Positions 47,666 to 55,354 of a stretch of 64,000 nt of DNA are shown piece by piece; position 1 is the stretch's first letter, and every line of letters begins with the position of its first letter. Below the pieces are notes generated by a model, which ran no database searches, was not told the origin of the DNA, and was given only the letters and a program-made list of their open reading frames with translations. The translations under genes were made by a program, and so were the position numbers. Source of the DNA: Candidatus Methylomirabilota bacterium (GTDB lineage Bacteria; Methylomirabilota; Methylomirabilia; Rokubacteriales; CSP1-6); the NCBI GenBank assembly GCA_035709005.1, contig DASTFB010000077.1, forward strand, positions 1 to 64,000. Reading direction: 5' to 3'.

Positions 47666-48826
47666 ATGAAGAACGGGTTCAAGGTGATGGACAGCGACTT
47701 GCACACGATGGAGCCGGACGGCCTGTGGGAGAAGTATCTGGCCGAGCCGTTCAAGAAATTCGCCCCGCAGTTCACGCGCGGCAGCGACGCCGCGCCCAAC
47801 CAGCCCGTGATCAAGGTGGGCGCCCTGGAGATCGGCGAGATGTCCCGGCGTCCCCGCACGGCCGTCGTGGGCAAGGACCTGCAGCGCCGCGCCTTCGCCC
47901 GGCACCCCCACTACGAGGTCGCCCACGGGCGAGGGTACGACGCCGAGAGCCACGTGCAAGCGATGGACATCGAGGGCATCGACGTGGCCGTCATCTACGG
48001 GACGCGGGGCCGCCAGGTGCTGATGCACGACGATCTCGATCCCGACGTGGCCGCCGCGCTGGCGCGGGCTCACAACGACTGGACCTACGATTACTGCCAG
48101 CACAACCCGCGCCGCCTGAAGTTCGCCGCCCAGCTGGCGTTCCACAACATTCCGGCCGCCGTGCAGGAGGCCCGGCGCGCCGTGCGGGAGCTGGGCGCCG
48201 TCGCCGTGGTCGGCAATCCCAACCCGATCCGGGGCCGCCACGTCCACGATCCCGCGCTGGAGCCCCTGTGGGCGGCGATCGAGGAGCTCGGCGTCCCGGT
48301 CGGCTTCCATCCCACCGGGCAGTCCTCGCTGCGCGACGATCTGGCCCGCCGCTACCTCGACACCCCGAACGGCCGGGTGATCGGCGTGGCCGGGCGCAAC
48401 CCGGTGGAGCTGATGATGGCGTTCGCCAGCATGGCTGCCGGTGGCGTGCTGGAGCGCCACCCGCGCCTGCGCTGCGCCTTCCTGGAAGGCACCTGTGGCT
48501 ACCTGCCGTGGTGGCTCTGGCGCCTGGACGAGGCGTGGGAGAAGTTCGGTCCCGGTTCCGAGGTCCAGATCTCCCAGCTGCCCAGCCAGTACTTCTTCCG
48601 CCAGTGTTACATCGCCACCGACGCCGACGAAAAACCGCTCCGGCAGGTCATCGAGGCCATCGGCGACGACGCCATCGTGGTATCCACCGATTATCCGCAC
48701 TCCGACGGCCTCTTCCCCACGGCCATCGAGGAGTTCACCCGGCTGGAGGGGGTCGCCGACAAGTCCAAGGCCAAGATCCTCTGGGACAACTGCGCGCGCC
48801 TGTACAACCTGGTAGGGGCTGCCTAG
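47666..48826 (+). CDS. Amidohydrolase-2 family metal-dependent hydrolase
   Basis: A 386-residue TIM-barrel hydrolase. MDSDLHTMEPDGLW (from residue 8) holds the DxH metal motif, GFHPTGQSS the central histidine, and VSTDYPHSDGLF the C-terminal aspartate and histidine. It closely resembles the gene at 9693. GGAGGACAG precedes the ATG, although the frame is open from 47471. A cupin-fold gene follows after 13 bases, so the two are likely cotranscribed and may act on one ring-derived compound. Confidence 0.87.
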   Translation: MKNGFKVMDSDLHTMEPDGLWEKYLAEPFKKFAPQFTRGSDAAPNQPVIKVGALEIGEMSRRPRTAVVGKDLQRRAFARHPHYEVAHGRGYDAESHVQAMDIEGIDVAVIYGTRGRQVLMHDDLDPDVAAALARAHNDWTYDYCQHNPRRLKFAAQLAFHNIPAAVQEARRAVRELGAVAVVGNPNPIRGRHVHDPALEPLWAAIEELGVPVGFHPTGQSSLRDDLARRYLDTPNGRVIGVAGRNPVELMMAFASMAAGGVLERHPRLRCAFLEGTCGYLPWWLWRLDEAWEKFGPGSEVQISQLPSQYFFRQCYIATDADEKPLRQVIEAIGDDAIVVSTDYPHSDGLFPTAIEEFTRLEGVADKSKAKILWDNCARLYNLVGAA

Positions 48827-48839
48827 AAAGGAGCCCGTC

Positions 48840-49397
48840 ATGGCTGCGGAGGCGTACACGCTCGATCGGTTCCTGGCCGACACGCGGGCGACCATCAAGA
48901 GCAAGGGTATTCCCGCGGGACTCGCGGAGATCCGTGAACATCTGGAAAAGCTGCTGGGCAACCCCGAGCTTCTGACCAAGCACCTGGGTGACCCGCCGCC
49001 CTACACCCAGCTCACTACCATCGGCCACGACCCGGAGACCGACGTCCACGTGCTCGTCCACGGCCGGGAGAAGGCGGGCAAGTCTTCCGTCCACGATCAC
49101 GGCCCCTGCTGGGTCGTGTACGGCAATTACCGGAACCCCACACGGATGCGCCGCTGGCGCCGGCTCGACGACGGCAGCCGGCCGGGCTACGCGGAGCTGG
49201 CGCTGCAGCGCGCGTTCCTGAACGAGCCCGGCCACGCGGCGGTGTTCGCCGTCGGCGACATCCACTCCATCGAGTACGGCGACGATACCTTCTTCATCCG
49301 CGTGACCGGGGGCGACGTCGAGACGAAGGAGACCCTGCGCTTCGACGTCGACAAGAAGACCGTCGAGATCGCCAACCGGGCCAAGGGGCAGCACTGA
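48840..49397 (+). CDS. Cupin-fold, cysteine dioxygenase-like protein
   Basis: A 185-residue small metal-binding cupin. The metal site is SSVHDHGPCW (HxH, about residues 82-91) with the partner histidine in VGDIHSIEY near residue 140; the helical N-terminal ~60 residues match the cysteine dioxygenase-like arrangement. Such proteins bind iron and oxidise thiols or related substrates. No thiol substrate can be inferred beyond fold. AAAGGAG precedes the ATG, 13 bases after the amidohydrolase. Confidence 0.8.
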   Translation: MAAEAYTLDRFLADTRATIKSKGIPAGLAEIREHLEKLLGNPELLTKHLGDPPPYTQLTTIGHDPETDVHVLVHGREKAGKSSVHDHGPCWVVYGNYRNPTRMRRWRRLDDGSRPGYAELALQRAFLNEPGHAAVFAVGDIHSIEYGDDTFFIRVTGGDVETKETLRFDVDKKTVEIANRAKGQH

Positions 49398-49466
49398 CGC
49401 TCGCCAGATAGCGGACGCGACCATCCAGGAGCCGAGATTGAGCCGGTCTGGGATCCGACCTACGTG

Positions 49467-49663
49467 CTACACGACCGCGGGCACGCTCAGATCGACTCGG
49501 GGCGGCAGCTCGAGCGGCAGTTCGTTGCGATCCGGAAAGCGCAGGCCACAGCGCGCCATGACCGGCCGGATGCTGTCGAGGTAGGCGGCCGCGACGTCGC
49601 CGCTGTCCCGCGTCTTCAGGCGTCTGGGATCTCCTCCTTCGAGCGCACAGTCAGCGTGGTCAT
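49467..49663 (-). pseudogene. Small gene with an apparent one-base deletion, downstream of the MerB-like selenoprotein
   Basis: A strong site (AAGGAGG) precedes an ATG at 49663 that reads MTTLTVRSKEEIPDA and then a TGA (49618-49616). One frame back, from CTG at 49619, coding continues smoothly with GC-ending codons: LKTRDSGDVAAAYLDSIRP, then a stretch ending LSVPAVV at a TAG (49469-49467). Joining the two gives a coherent 66-residue helical protein, and a missing C in the CC(C)TG run would explain the break. This is either a sequencing or assembly error or a real inactivation. I do not recognise the family. It starts 38 bases after the MerB-like stop, so it is in the same unit. Confidence 0.6.
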
Positions 49664-49700
49664 GAGTGTCCTCCTTCCGCGCCGAGGTTCTCGACAGGGG

Positions 49701-50426
49701 CTACCGGCGGTCCTCGGCGTCCGCGGTGCCAAGCCAGAACGGACTGCTCTTGCCAATCTGCTCGAGGTACGCGCGACGCTCCGCCGCCCGGCGCGGGTAC
49801 CAGGTCGAAAGGTAGTTCGCGTCCAGCATGTGGCGCCGCGACTCCGTGCCGAAGAAGCCGGCGAGGGCGGCCAGCGGAATGAAGCCCTCCTCGGCGCGCG
49901 GCTGGAACGCCGGCCACCGGCGGGCGTGGTCTTCCGACCGGAAGAGGTTCATGCCCGTTCAGAGAAACGGTGGCCGGCCGCGGGACGGCCCGAAGCCGTA
50001 GTTGAGGTGCCCGACCACGCCGGGCGGGTCGACACCCACGAGGCGACCATCGCGCATCTCCACGCGCACCGGGTCGCCGCAGTCCAGACACGGGGCGTCG
50101 ATACGAACCGTCTGGCCGGGAAAGAGCCACGTCACCGAGGTGGCCTCGAATCCACACTGCGCGAACCAGTGCTGGACGCCGCGCACGTTGATCCGGTACT
50201 GCGTGGGCAGGTTGTTGAGCGGCGGGAACGAGGCGATGTAGTCCGTATCGGGATGCAGCCAGCCGATCGGGTAGGCCTGCATCACGTCGTGGAGCAGCCG
50301 GCGCCCCTCCTCGACGCTCAGCCCCAGCGCGCGAGCCAGCTCGGCGTAGTGGGGCGCTCGGCCCGCCTCGATGAGACCGCCCATGATGCGCTGGAACATC
50401 CGGTCCATGAGCAGCGGATCGCCCAT
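49701..50426 (-). CDS. MerB-like (organomercurial lyase family) protein, candidate selenoprotein with in-frame TGA
   Basis: Two reading frames (50426-49962 and 49952-49701) share one frame and are split only by TGA at 49961-49959. Read through, they give 241 residues: a winged-helix N-terminus (APHYAELARALGLSVEEGRR, about 24-43), then a MerB core. Cys91 in WFAQCGFE matches E. coli MerB Cys96 and Glu94 the position of Asp99; the TGA is codon 156 and aligns with MerB Cys159, which precedes HFFAS (here NLFRS). A SECIS-like hairpin follows. MerB enzymes protonolyse carbon-mercury bonds using these two thiols. The ATG at 50426 has AAGGGAG upstream. The alternative is two truncated proteins. Confidence 0.75.
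49921..49961 (-). promoter_or_regulatory. Candidate bacterial SECIS element directly after an in-frame UGA
   Basis: On the minus strand the UGA (49961-49959) is followed by a stem-loop: lower stem CGGGC (49957-49953) with GCCCG (49925-49921), an internal loop, then a perfect six-base upper stem UCUUCC (49945-49940) with GGAAGA (49935-49930) closing a GGUC loop (49939-49936). The loop starts 20 bases after the UGA, close to E. coli fdhF, whose SelB-bound loop is also GGUC. The bulged U of E. coli is not seen; it is not universal. Confidence 0.75.
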
Positions 50427-50468
50427 CGCTCTATCTCCCTTCACTGTGGAGACACCCGGCCGACAGAG

Positions 50469-50496
50469 AGAATATCGCCACGTTCGAGGAGGTCAA
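50469..50496 (-). promoter_or_regulatory. Sigma-70-like promoter for the MerB-like gene
   Basis: On the minus strand TTGACC (50496-50491), a 16-base spacer and TATTCT (50474-50469). It points at the ATG at 50426 and would give a leader of about 35 bases with AAGGGAG before the start. It is divergent from, and adjacent to, the promoter at 50509. Confidence 0.45.
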
Positions 50497-50508
50497 TGCC
50501 GGGCCCGA

Positions 50509-50537
50509 TTGACAAAGCCGGACCGACTCTCTACTGT
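50509..50537 (+). promoter_or_regulatory. Sigma-70-like promoter of the branched-chain-type ABC transporter operon
   Basis: TTGACA (50509-50514), a 17-base spacer and TACTGT (50532-50537), followed by about 35 bases to the ATG at 50578, which has GGGGAGG upstream. The perfect -35 and optimal spacing make it the strongest promoter I see in the window. Confidence 0.55.
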
Positions 50538-50577
50538 GCGCCCACGATCGCCAGCCGCCCTCGTCGGGGAGGCAGAC

Positions 50578-51759
50578 ATGAGAGCTGTCCTGATCGCCCT
50601 GGTCCTGCTCGTCTTCACCGGCAGCGCGACGGCGGCGCCCTCGGGGTCTCCGATCCGGATCGGCAGCACGCTGGCCCTGACCGGACCGCTGGCGCCCACG
50701 GCGCTGCTGCACAAGATCGCCGGCGAGATCTACGTGGAAGAGCTGAACAAGGCCAACGGCCTGCTCGGCCGGCCGGTGGAATGGGTGCTGCTCGACGACC
50801 AGTCCAAGCCCGACGTCGCGCGCAGCCTGTACGAGAAGCTCATCACCGTGGACAAGGTGGATCTCCTGATGGGCCCGTACGCCACGAGCGGGATCCTCGC
50901 CGCGATGGGCGTGGCCCAGCGCTACCACAAGCTGCTGCCCCATCACACCTTCGGCATGCCGCACCTGGCGAAGTACGAGATGCACTTCCCCACCGCCGCC
51001 TTCGGGCCCGAGCCGCAGCGGACGGTGGCGACGACGGTCTTCGACGCCCTGGCCGCCACCAGCAAGCCCCCCCGGTCGGTCGCGATCGTCACGAACAAGT
51101 TCCCTTCCACCCAGCACCTGTCGTCGGGGGCCCGCCGGGTGGCCGAGCAGCGTGGTCTGAAGGTTCCGCTCTATCTCGAGTACGAGTTCGGCACGCGCGA
51201 TTTCGGCGCCATCGCCGCGCGCATCAAGGACGCCAACGCCGACTTGCTGTGGATCGGCGCCCTGGGTCTCGACGGCAACCAGATCCTCGAGGCGCTGAAG
51301 AAGCTCGACTACACGCCGCCGCGGCACTTCCATCTGTTCCCCGCCCCGGGGCCGCTGGCCGTGGCCCCCGACGGCAAGCTGGCGCTCTCCACGACCGTCT
51401 TCGAGGAGCACCCGCCGTTCCTGAACAACGCGGGCGCGACCCGGCTGGTACCGCTCTTCCGCGAGCGCGCCATCCGGGCCAACGTGCCCTACCCGCACGT
51501 GGACACCCAGGCCGGCGGCTCGTTCGCCGCCTGGCAGATCCTCGAAGCCGCGGTGACGGCGACCCGGAGCCTGGACGACAAGGTCCTGGCCCGGTGGCTG
51601 CGCAAGAACCGCGTCGACACGATCATCGGCCAGCTCCGCTTCGACGGTCCCAACAACTACGGAGACGACCTCTTCAAGGTGAAGCAGGTGCAGGACGGCA
51701 AGTGGGTGGTCGTGTGGCCCAGGGAGTTCGCCGCGCCCGGCGCCCGGCTCCTGCCCTGA
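50578..51759 (+). CDS. Branched-chain-amino-acid-type ABC transporter substrate-binding protein
   Basis: A 393-residue periplasmic binding protein of the LivK-type family. A signal peptide (1-20, ending TATAAP) is followed by IRIGSTLALTGPLAPTA, the start of the first lobe, and DQSKPDVARSLYEKLI near residue 75. Members bind amino acids, urea, or aromatic acids. It heads an operon with two permeases and two ATPases; neighbouring LigAB, cupin and acyl-CoA dehydrogenase genes suggest an aromatic acid, but the ligand is not determined. Confidence 0.92.
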   Translation: MRAVLIALVLLVFTGSATAAPSGSPIRIGSTLALTGPLAPTALLHKIAGEIYVEELNKANGLLGRPVEWVLLDDQSKPDVARSLYEKLITVDKVDLLMGPYATSGILAAMGVAQRYHKLLPHHTFGMPHLAKYEMHFPTAAFGPEPQRTVATTVFDALAATSKPPRSVAIVTNKFPSTQHLSSGARRVAEQRGLKVPLYLEYEFGTRDFGAIAARIKDANADLLWIGALGLDGNQILEALKKLDYTPPRHFHLFPAPGPLAVAPDGKLALSTTVFEEHPPFLNNAGATRLVPLFRERAIRANVPYPHVDTQAGGSFAAWQILEAAVTATRSLDDKVLARWLRKNRVDTIIGQLRFDGPNNYGDDLFKVKQVQDGKWVVVWPREFAAPGARLLP

Positions 51760-51778
51760 TCGCTCGCCGCGCGGGCGC

Positions 51779-52630
51779 ATGCCGAGCCTGACCCTGCTCG
51801 GGCAGGCGCTGGTGTCGGGCCTGCTGGCGGGGGGAATCTACGGGCTGCTCGCGCTCGGCCTGAGCCTGTCCTGGGGCCTCCTGCGCGTGGTGAACCTGGC
51901 CCACTTCGCGCTCGCGCTGCTGGGCGCCTATCTGACCTACCAGCTCGGTAGCGCCTGGGACGTCTCGCCCTGGCTGGCCGCCGCAGCCATCGTCCCGGCC
52001 TTCTTCGTCCTGGGTCTCGGGCTGCACGCGGCGTTCAACTACTTCCGGGTCACCGAGTTCACCTCGCTGCTGGTGACCTTCGGCCTGGCCGTCATCCTCG
52101 AGTCGATCATCCAGTGGTTCTGGACGGCGGACTACCGTCGGTACGAGACCCCGTACGCCACAGTCTCCGGACGCGTCGGCCCCCTGTACATCCCCCTCCT
52201 CGAGTTGCTGGCCTGCCTGACGGCGGCGGTGCTGGCCCTGGCCACCTGGGCGTGGCTGCGCTTCACCTACGTGGGCAAGGCGCTCCGGGCCAGCGCCGAG
52301 GATCCCGCCATCGCCGCGGCCTTCGGCGTGAACCACCGCCTCCAGGGCTTCCTGCTCGCCGGCCTGAGCGCAGCCTACGCCGCCATCGCCGGCGCCTTCA
52401 TCGCCCTGGTCTCGACGCTGGCTCCCGCCCAGATCTGGGCGTGGGTCGGGGTCGTGTTCGCGGTGGTCATCATCGGCGGCCTGGCCAATCCCATCGGGGC
52501 CCTGCTGGCCGGCCTCCTGATCGGCGTCAGCGAGTCCCTCACCATGGCGGTGGTGACGCCGGCCTGGGCGCCGCTGGTCTCGTTCTCGGTGCTAATTGTC
52601 TTGTTGATCGCCAGGCCGGGCCGGGTGTGA
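51779..52630 (+). CDS. ABC transporter permease, LivH type
   Basis: A 283-residue membrane protein with about eight transmembrane segments and the LivH family blocks LAGGIYGLLALGLSLSWG near residue 16, GKALRASAEDPAIAAAFGVN near residue 163 and GGLANPIGALLAGLLIGVSES near residue 238. It forms the inner-membrane channel with the LivM domain of the next gene, which overlaps it by four bases (GTGA). Confidence 0.92.
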   Translation: MPSLTLLGQALVSGLLAGGIYGLLALGLSLSWGLLRVVNLAHFALALLGAYLTYQLGSAWDVSPWLAAAAIVPAFFVLGLGLHAAFNYFRVTEFTSLLVTFGLAVILESIIQWFWTADYRRYETPYATVSGRVGPLYIPLLELLACLTAAVLALATWAWLRFTYVGKALRASAEDPAIAAAFGVNHRLQGFLLAGLSAAYAAIAGAFIALVSTLAPAQIWAWVGVVFAVVIIGGLANPIGALLAGLLIGVSESLTMAVVTPAWAPLVSFSVLIVLLIARPGRV

Positions 52631-54381
52631 GCCCGGCGGCGCGCCGCGTCGCCGTCGGGCTGGCCTGTGCCGGACTGGGGCTGGGCGCGCTGGCGCTGCT
52701 CGGCCTGCCCGCCTTCTACGAGTCGTTTCTGTACCTGCTGTTCTCGTGGATCGCGCTGGCCACCAGCTGGGCCCTGCTGAGCGGCTACGCCGGTTACTTC
52801 AGCTTCGGCCACGGCGCCTTCTTCGGTGCCGGCATGTACACCACGGCCACCCTCACCACCGCGCTGGAGGTGCCGTTCCTCTGGACGCTGCCCGTCGCCG
52901 GCGCCCTGGCTGCGCTGCTCGGGGCGGGGATCGGCGCGGTGGTGTTCCGCGTGAAGCGGCTACGGGGCGAGTTGTTCGCGCTGCTCACGCTGGCCATCAC
53001 CTTCGTGCTGGCGACCGTCGTGTTGAACACGCGCATCGACGGGGGCCCCGGCGTGTACCTGAGCGCCGTTCCCCTGCCGGCCTGGCTGGCGTCCCCCACC
53101 GGCACGCTGTACTGCCTGGGGCTGGCGCTCGCGGTCGGCACGGTGGGCGCCGCCTATGCGATCGCCCGTTCCCGCCTGGGGCTGGGCCTCTTCGCCATCC
53201 ACGACGACGAGGATGTGGCCGAGGTCGAGGGCGTCCCGACGTTCCGCTACAAGCTCGTGGCCTTCGCGCTGTCGGCGGGCATCGCCGGCGTCGCCGGCGC
53301 CGTCCACGCGATGTACGTGACCTACGTGACGGTCGGCGAGACGTTCTCGATCACCGTGCCCCTGTACGTGGTGCTCATGAGCGTGCTCGGCGGCGCCCGC
53401 CACTGGCTGGGCCCGGCCGTGGGCGCGATCGTCATCGGCGCCTCGCTGTTCGTGTTCACCGGCGGCCAGCAGGCCGTGCTCGGGCGGGCGGTCGTGGCCC
53501 TGGCGCTGGTGCTGGCGATCCTGCTCTTGCCTGAGGGATTGGTGCCGGCGCTCGTCCGCCGCGCGCGGGCCTGGCGCCGCTCGCCGCCGGCGCTCGAGGC
53601 GGGGCCGGCGCAGGTGAGCGCCGTCCCGTCGGACGGCCAGCCGTCTCCGCCGGCGGCCGCGCTCGAGTGTCGGGACGTGGCAAAGACGTTCGGCGGAATC
53701 CAGGCGTTGCGCGGGGTGAGCCTCACCGTGGCGCCGGGTGAGATCGTCGGCCTCGTGGGCCCCAACGGCTCCGGCAAAACCACGCTGATCAACGCCATCA
53801 GCGGCCACTACCAGCCGGACCGCGGCCGGATCACGCTCGGCGGGGCCGAGCTCTCCGGACGCCCGGCACACGAGATCGCCGCGTTGGGCATTACCCGCAC
53901 GTACCAGATCCCGCGGCCGTTCGCCCATCTGACCGTGCTCGACAACGTGGCGGTTGCGGCGACCTTCGGAGCGGCCCGCTGCCCGCCGCCCCGGGCCCGG
54001 GTGGAGGCGCGCCGCTGGCTGGCCTTCACCGGCCTGGGCCGCCGGGCCGCCTCCCTGCCCCACGAGCTGAACCTGCACGAGCGCAAGTTCCTGGAACTGG
54101 CCCGCGCCCTGGCCGGGCGCCCGCGGGTGATCCTGCTCGACGAGGTGCTGTCGGGACTGACGCCCGCCGAGATCGCCGGCGCCATCCGGCTCGTCCGGGC
54201 CATCCACGCCGACGGCGTGGCCATCCTGTTCGTCGAGCACCTCATGCGCGCCGTGCTCGACCTCTCGCACCGGGTCGTGGTGCTCAACGAGGGCGAGGTC
54301 ATCGCCGAGGGCCGCCCGCACGAGGCGATGCGGGACCCCCGGGTCGTCGACGTCTACCTGGGCAAGAGCCATGTTGCTTGA
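52627..54381 (+). CDS. Fused ABC transporter permease (LivM) and ATPase (LivG)
   Basis: A 584-residue fusion. Residues 1-315 form the LivM permease (LLSGYAGYFSFGHGAFFGAG near residue 51); a basic and Pro/Ala-rich linker (about 318-345) leads to a LivG-type ATPase (about 346-584). Walker A GPNGSGKTT is near residue 378 and Walker B VILLDEVLSGL near residue 500. The ABC signature is atypical: LNLHERKFLELARAL replaces the LSGGQ-type sequence before Walker B. The GTG start overlaps the LivH stop. Fusing permease and ATPase fixes a 1:1 ratio; the atypical signature may use the second ATPase (LivF) for full activity. Confidence 0.9.
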   Translation: MSPAARRVAVGLACAGLGLGALALLGLPAFYESFLYLLFSWIALATSWALLSGYAGYFSFGHGAFFGAGMYTTATLTTALEVPFLWTLPVAGALAALLGAGIGAVVFRVKRLRGELFALLTLAITFVLATVVLNTRIDGGPGVYLSAVPLPAWLASPTGTLYCLGLALAVGTVGAAYAIARSRLGLGLFAIHDDEDVAEVEGVPTFRYKLVAFALSAGIAGVAGAVHAMYVTYVTVGETFSITVPLYVVLMSVLGGARHWLGPAVGAIVIGASLFVFTGGQQAVLGRAVVALALVLAILLLPEGLVPALVRRARAWRRSPPALEAGPAQVSAVPSDGQPSPPAAALECRDVAKTFGGIQALRGVSLTVAPGEIVGLVGPNGSGKTTLINAISGHYQPDRGRITLGGAELSGRPAHEIAALGITRTYQIPRPFAHLTVLDNVAVAATFGAARCPPPRARVEARRWLAFTGLGRRAASLPHELNLHERKFLELARALAGRPRVILLDEVLSGLTPAEIAGAIRLVRAIHADGVAILFVEHLMRAVLDLSHRVVVLNEGEVIAEGRPHEAMRDPRVVDVYLGKSHVA

Positions 54382-55102
54382 GGCGCGGCGGCTGGCCATC
54401 GCTTACGGCGACGCCCCCGCCGTGTGGGACGCCTCGCTGGACGTGGCCGCCGGGGAGATCGTCGCCGTCATCGGGCCGAACGGAGCGGGCAAGAGCACGC
54501 TCGTGAACACGATCGCCGGGCTGCAGCGAGCGCACGCCGGCGAGCTGCGCTGCGAGAGCGTCGACCTCAGGAAGGTGCCCTCCCACCTGGTGTGCCGCCA
54601 GGGCATCGCGCTGGTGCCCGAGGGCCGCCGGCTCTTCACCCGCATGTCCGTCCAGGAGAACCTCGAGATGGGGTGCTACCGCGGCGAAGCGCGCCGAGTA
54701 CGGACGCAGAGCCTGGAGCGCGTCCACCGGCTGTTTCCCATCCTGCGCGAGCGCCGGCACCAGCTGGCCGGCTCGCTCTCGGGCGGACAGCAGCAGATGT
54801 TGGCCATCGGGCGGGCCCTGATGGCCCGACCGCGCCTGCTGCTGCTGGACGAGCCGTCGCTGGGACTGGCGCCGGCGGTGGTCGACGCCATGTTCGACGT
54901 CATCCGCGCCATCCACGCCGAAGGCGTGGCGATCCTGCTGGTGGAGCAGAACGTCATGCGGGCGCTCGACATCGCCGACCGCGCCTACGTGCTGGAAGAG
55001 GGCCGGATCGTGGCGGCCGGGCCACCCGCCGTCCTGCGCGAGCAGTCCGGTATCCGGCAGGCCTATCTGGGCCTCGGCGCCGGCACCGAACAGGCCCCGT
55101 GA
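54371..55102 (+). CDS. ABC transporter ATP-binding protein, LivF type
   Basis: A 243-residue ATPase with Walker A GPNGAGKST near residue 36, signature LSGGQQQML near residue 136, Walker B LLLLDEPSLGLAP and switch histidine-less VEQNVMRALD, the usual LivF variant. It overlaps the LivM-LivG fusion by 11 bases and completes a five-domain importer. It is convergent with the LigA-like gene, 27 bases away. Confidence 0.93.
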   Translation: MLLEARRLAIAYGDAPAVWDASLDVAAGEIVAVIGPNGAGKSTLVNTIAGLQRAHAGELRCESVDLRKVPSHLVCRQGIALVPEGRRLFTRMSVQENLEMGCYRGEARRVRTQSLERVHRLFPILRERRHQLAGSLSGGQQQMLAIGRALMARPRLLLLDEPSLGLAPAVVDAMFDVIRAIHAEGVAILLVEQNVMRALDIADRAYVLEEGRIVAAGPPAVLREQSGIRQAYLGLGAGTEQAP

Positions 55103-55129
55103 AGAGGGCGGGACCTCAGGAGTTGTCCC

Positions 55130-55354
55130 TCAGTGCCCGCCGTGCGTGCCGATCTTCGGGATGGACATCACCAGGTGGAGATAGCCACCGAGCTCGTTGA
55201 TCTTCCGCATGTCGCCGGCGATGAAGGCGGCCCGCTCCACGTCGGTGAGGTCGGCGTCGGCGATCGCCGCCCGCCGATCCGCGATGAAGCGGGCGCGCAG
55301 GTCCGGATCCTTCTTCAAGCGGTACAGCAGGCTGTTGACCGCGTACCGGCTCAT
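55130..55354 (-). CDS. LigA-like small subunit of extradiol aromatic ring dioxygenase
   Basis: A 74-residue helical protein of the protocatechuate 4,5-dioxygenase alpha-subunit family, VNSLLYRLKKDPDLRARFIAD and LTDVERAAFIAGD being typical. The alpha subunit helps form the active site lid of LigB. It is coupled to the LigB-like gene upstream by a four-base overlap (ATGA), the partner order beta then alpha. The final IPKIGTHGGH is a characteristic tail. Confidence 0.88.
   Translation of the reverse strand: MSRYAVNSLLYRLKKDPDLRARFIADRRAAIADADLTDVERAAFIAGDMRKINELGGYLHLVMSIPKIGTHGGH

Noticed and set aside
49616-49618. TGA in the small gene read as a second selenocysteine codon
   Set aside because: The frame after this TGA has Ser/Arg/Thr-rich shadow composition, whereas the neighbouring frame is clearly coding; a one-base deletion explains it better.
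49660-50157. Overlapping minus-strand frame of 165 codons within the MerB-like gene
   Set aside because: It lies in another frame, is Arg/Pro/Gly-rich and matches no family; it is a shadow of the MerB-like coding sequence.
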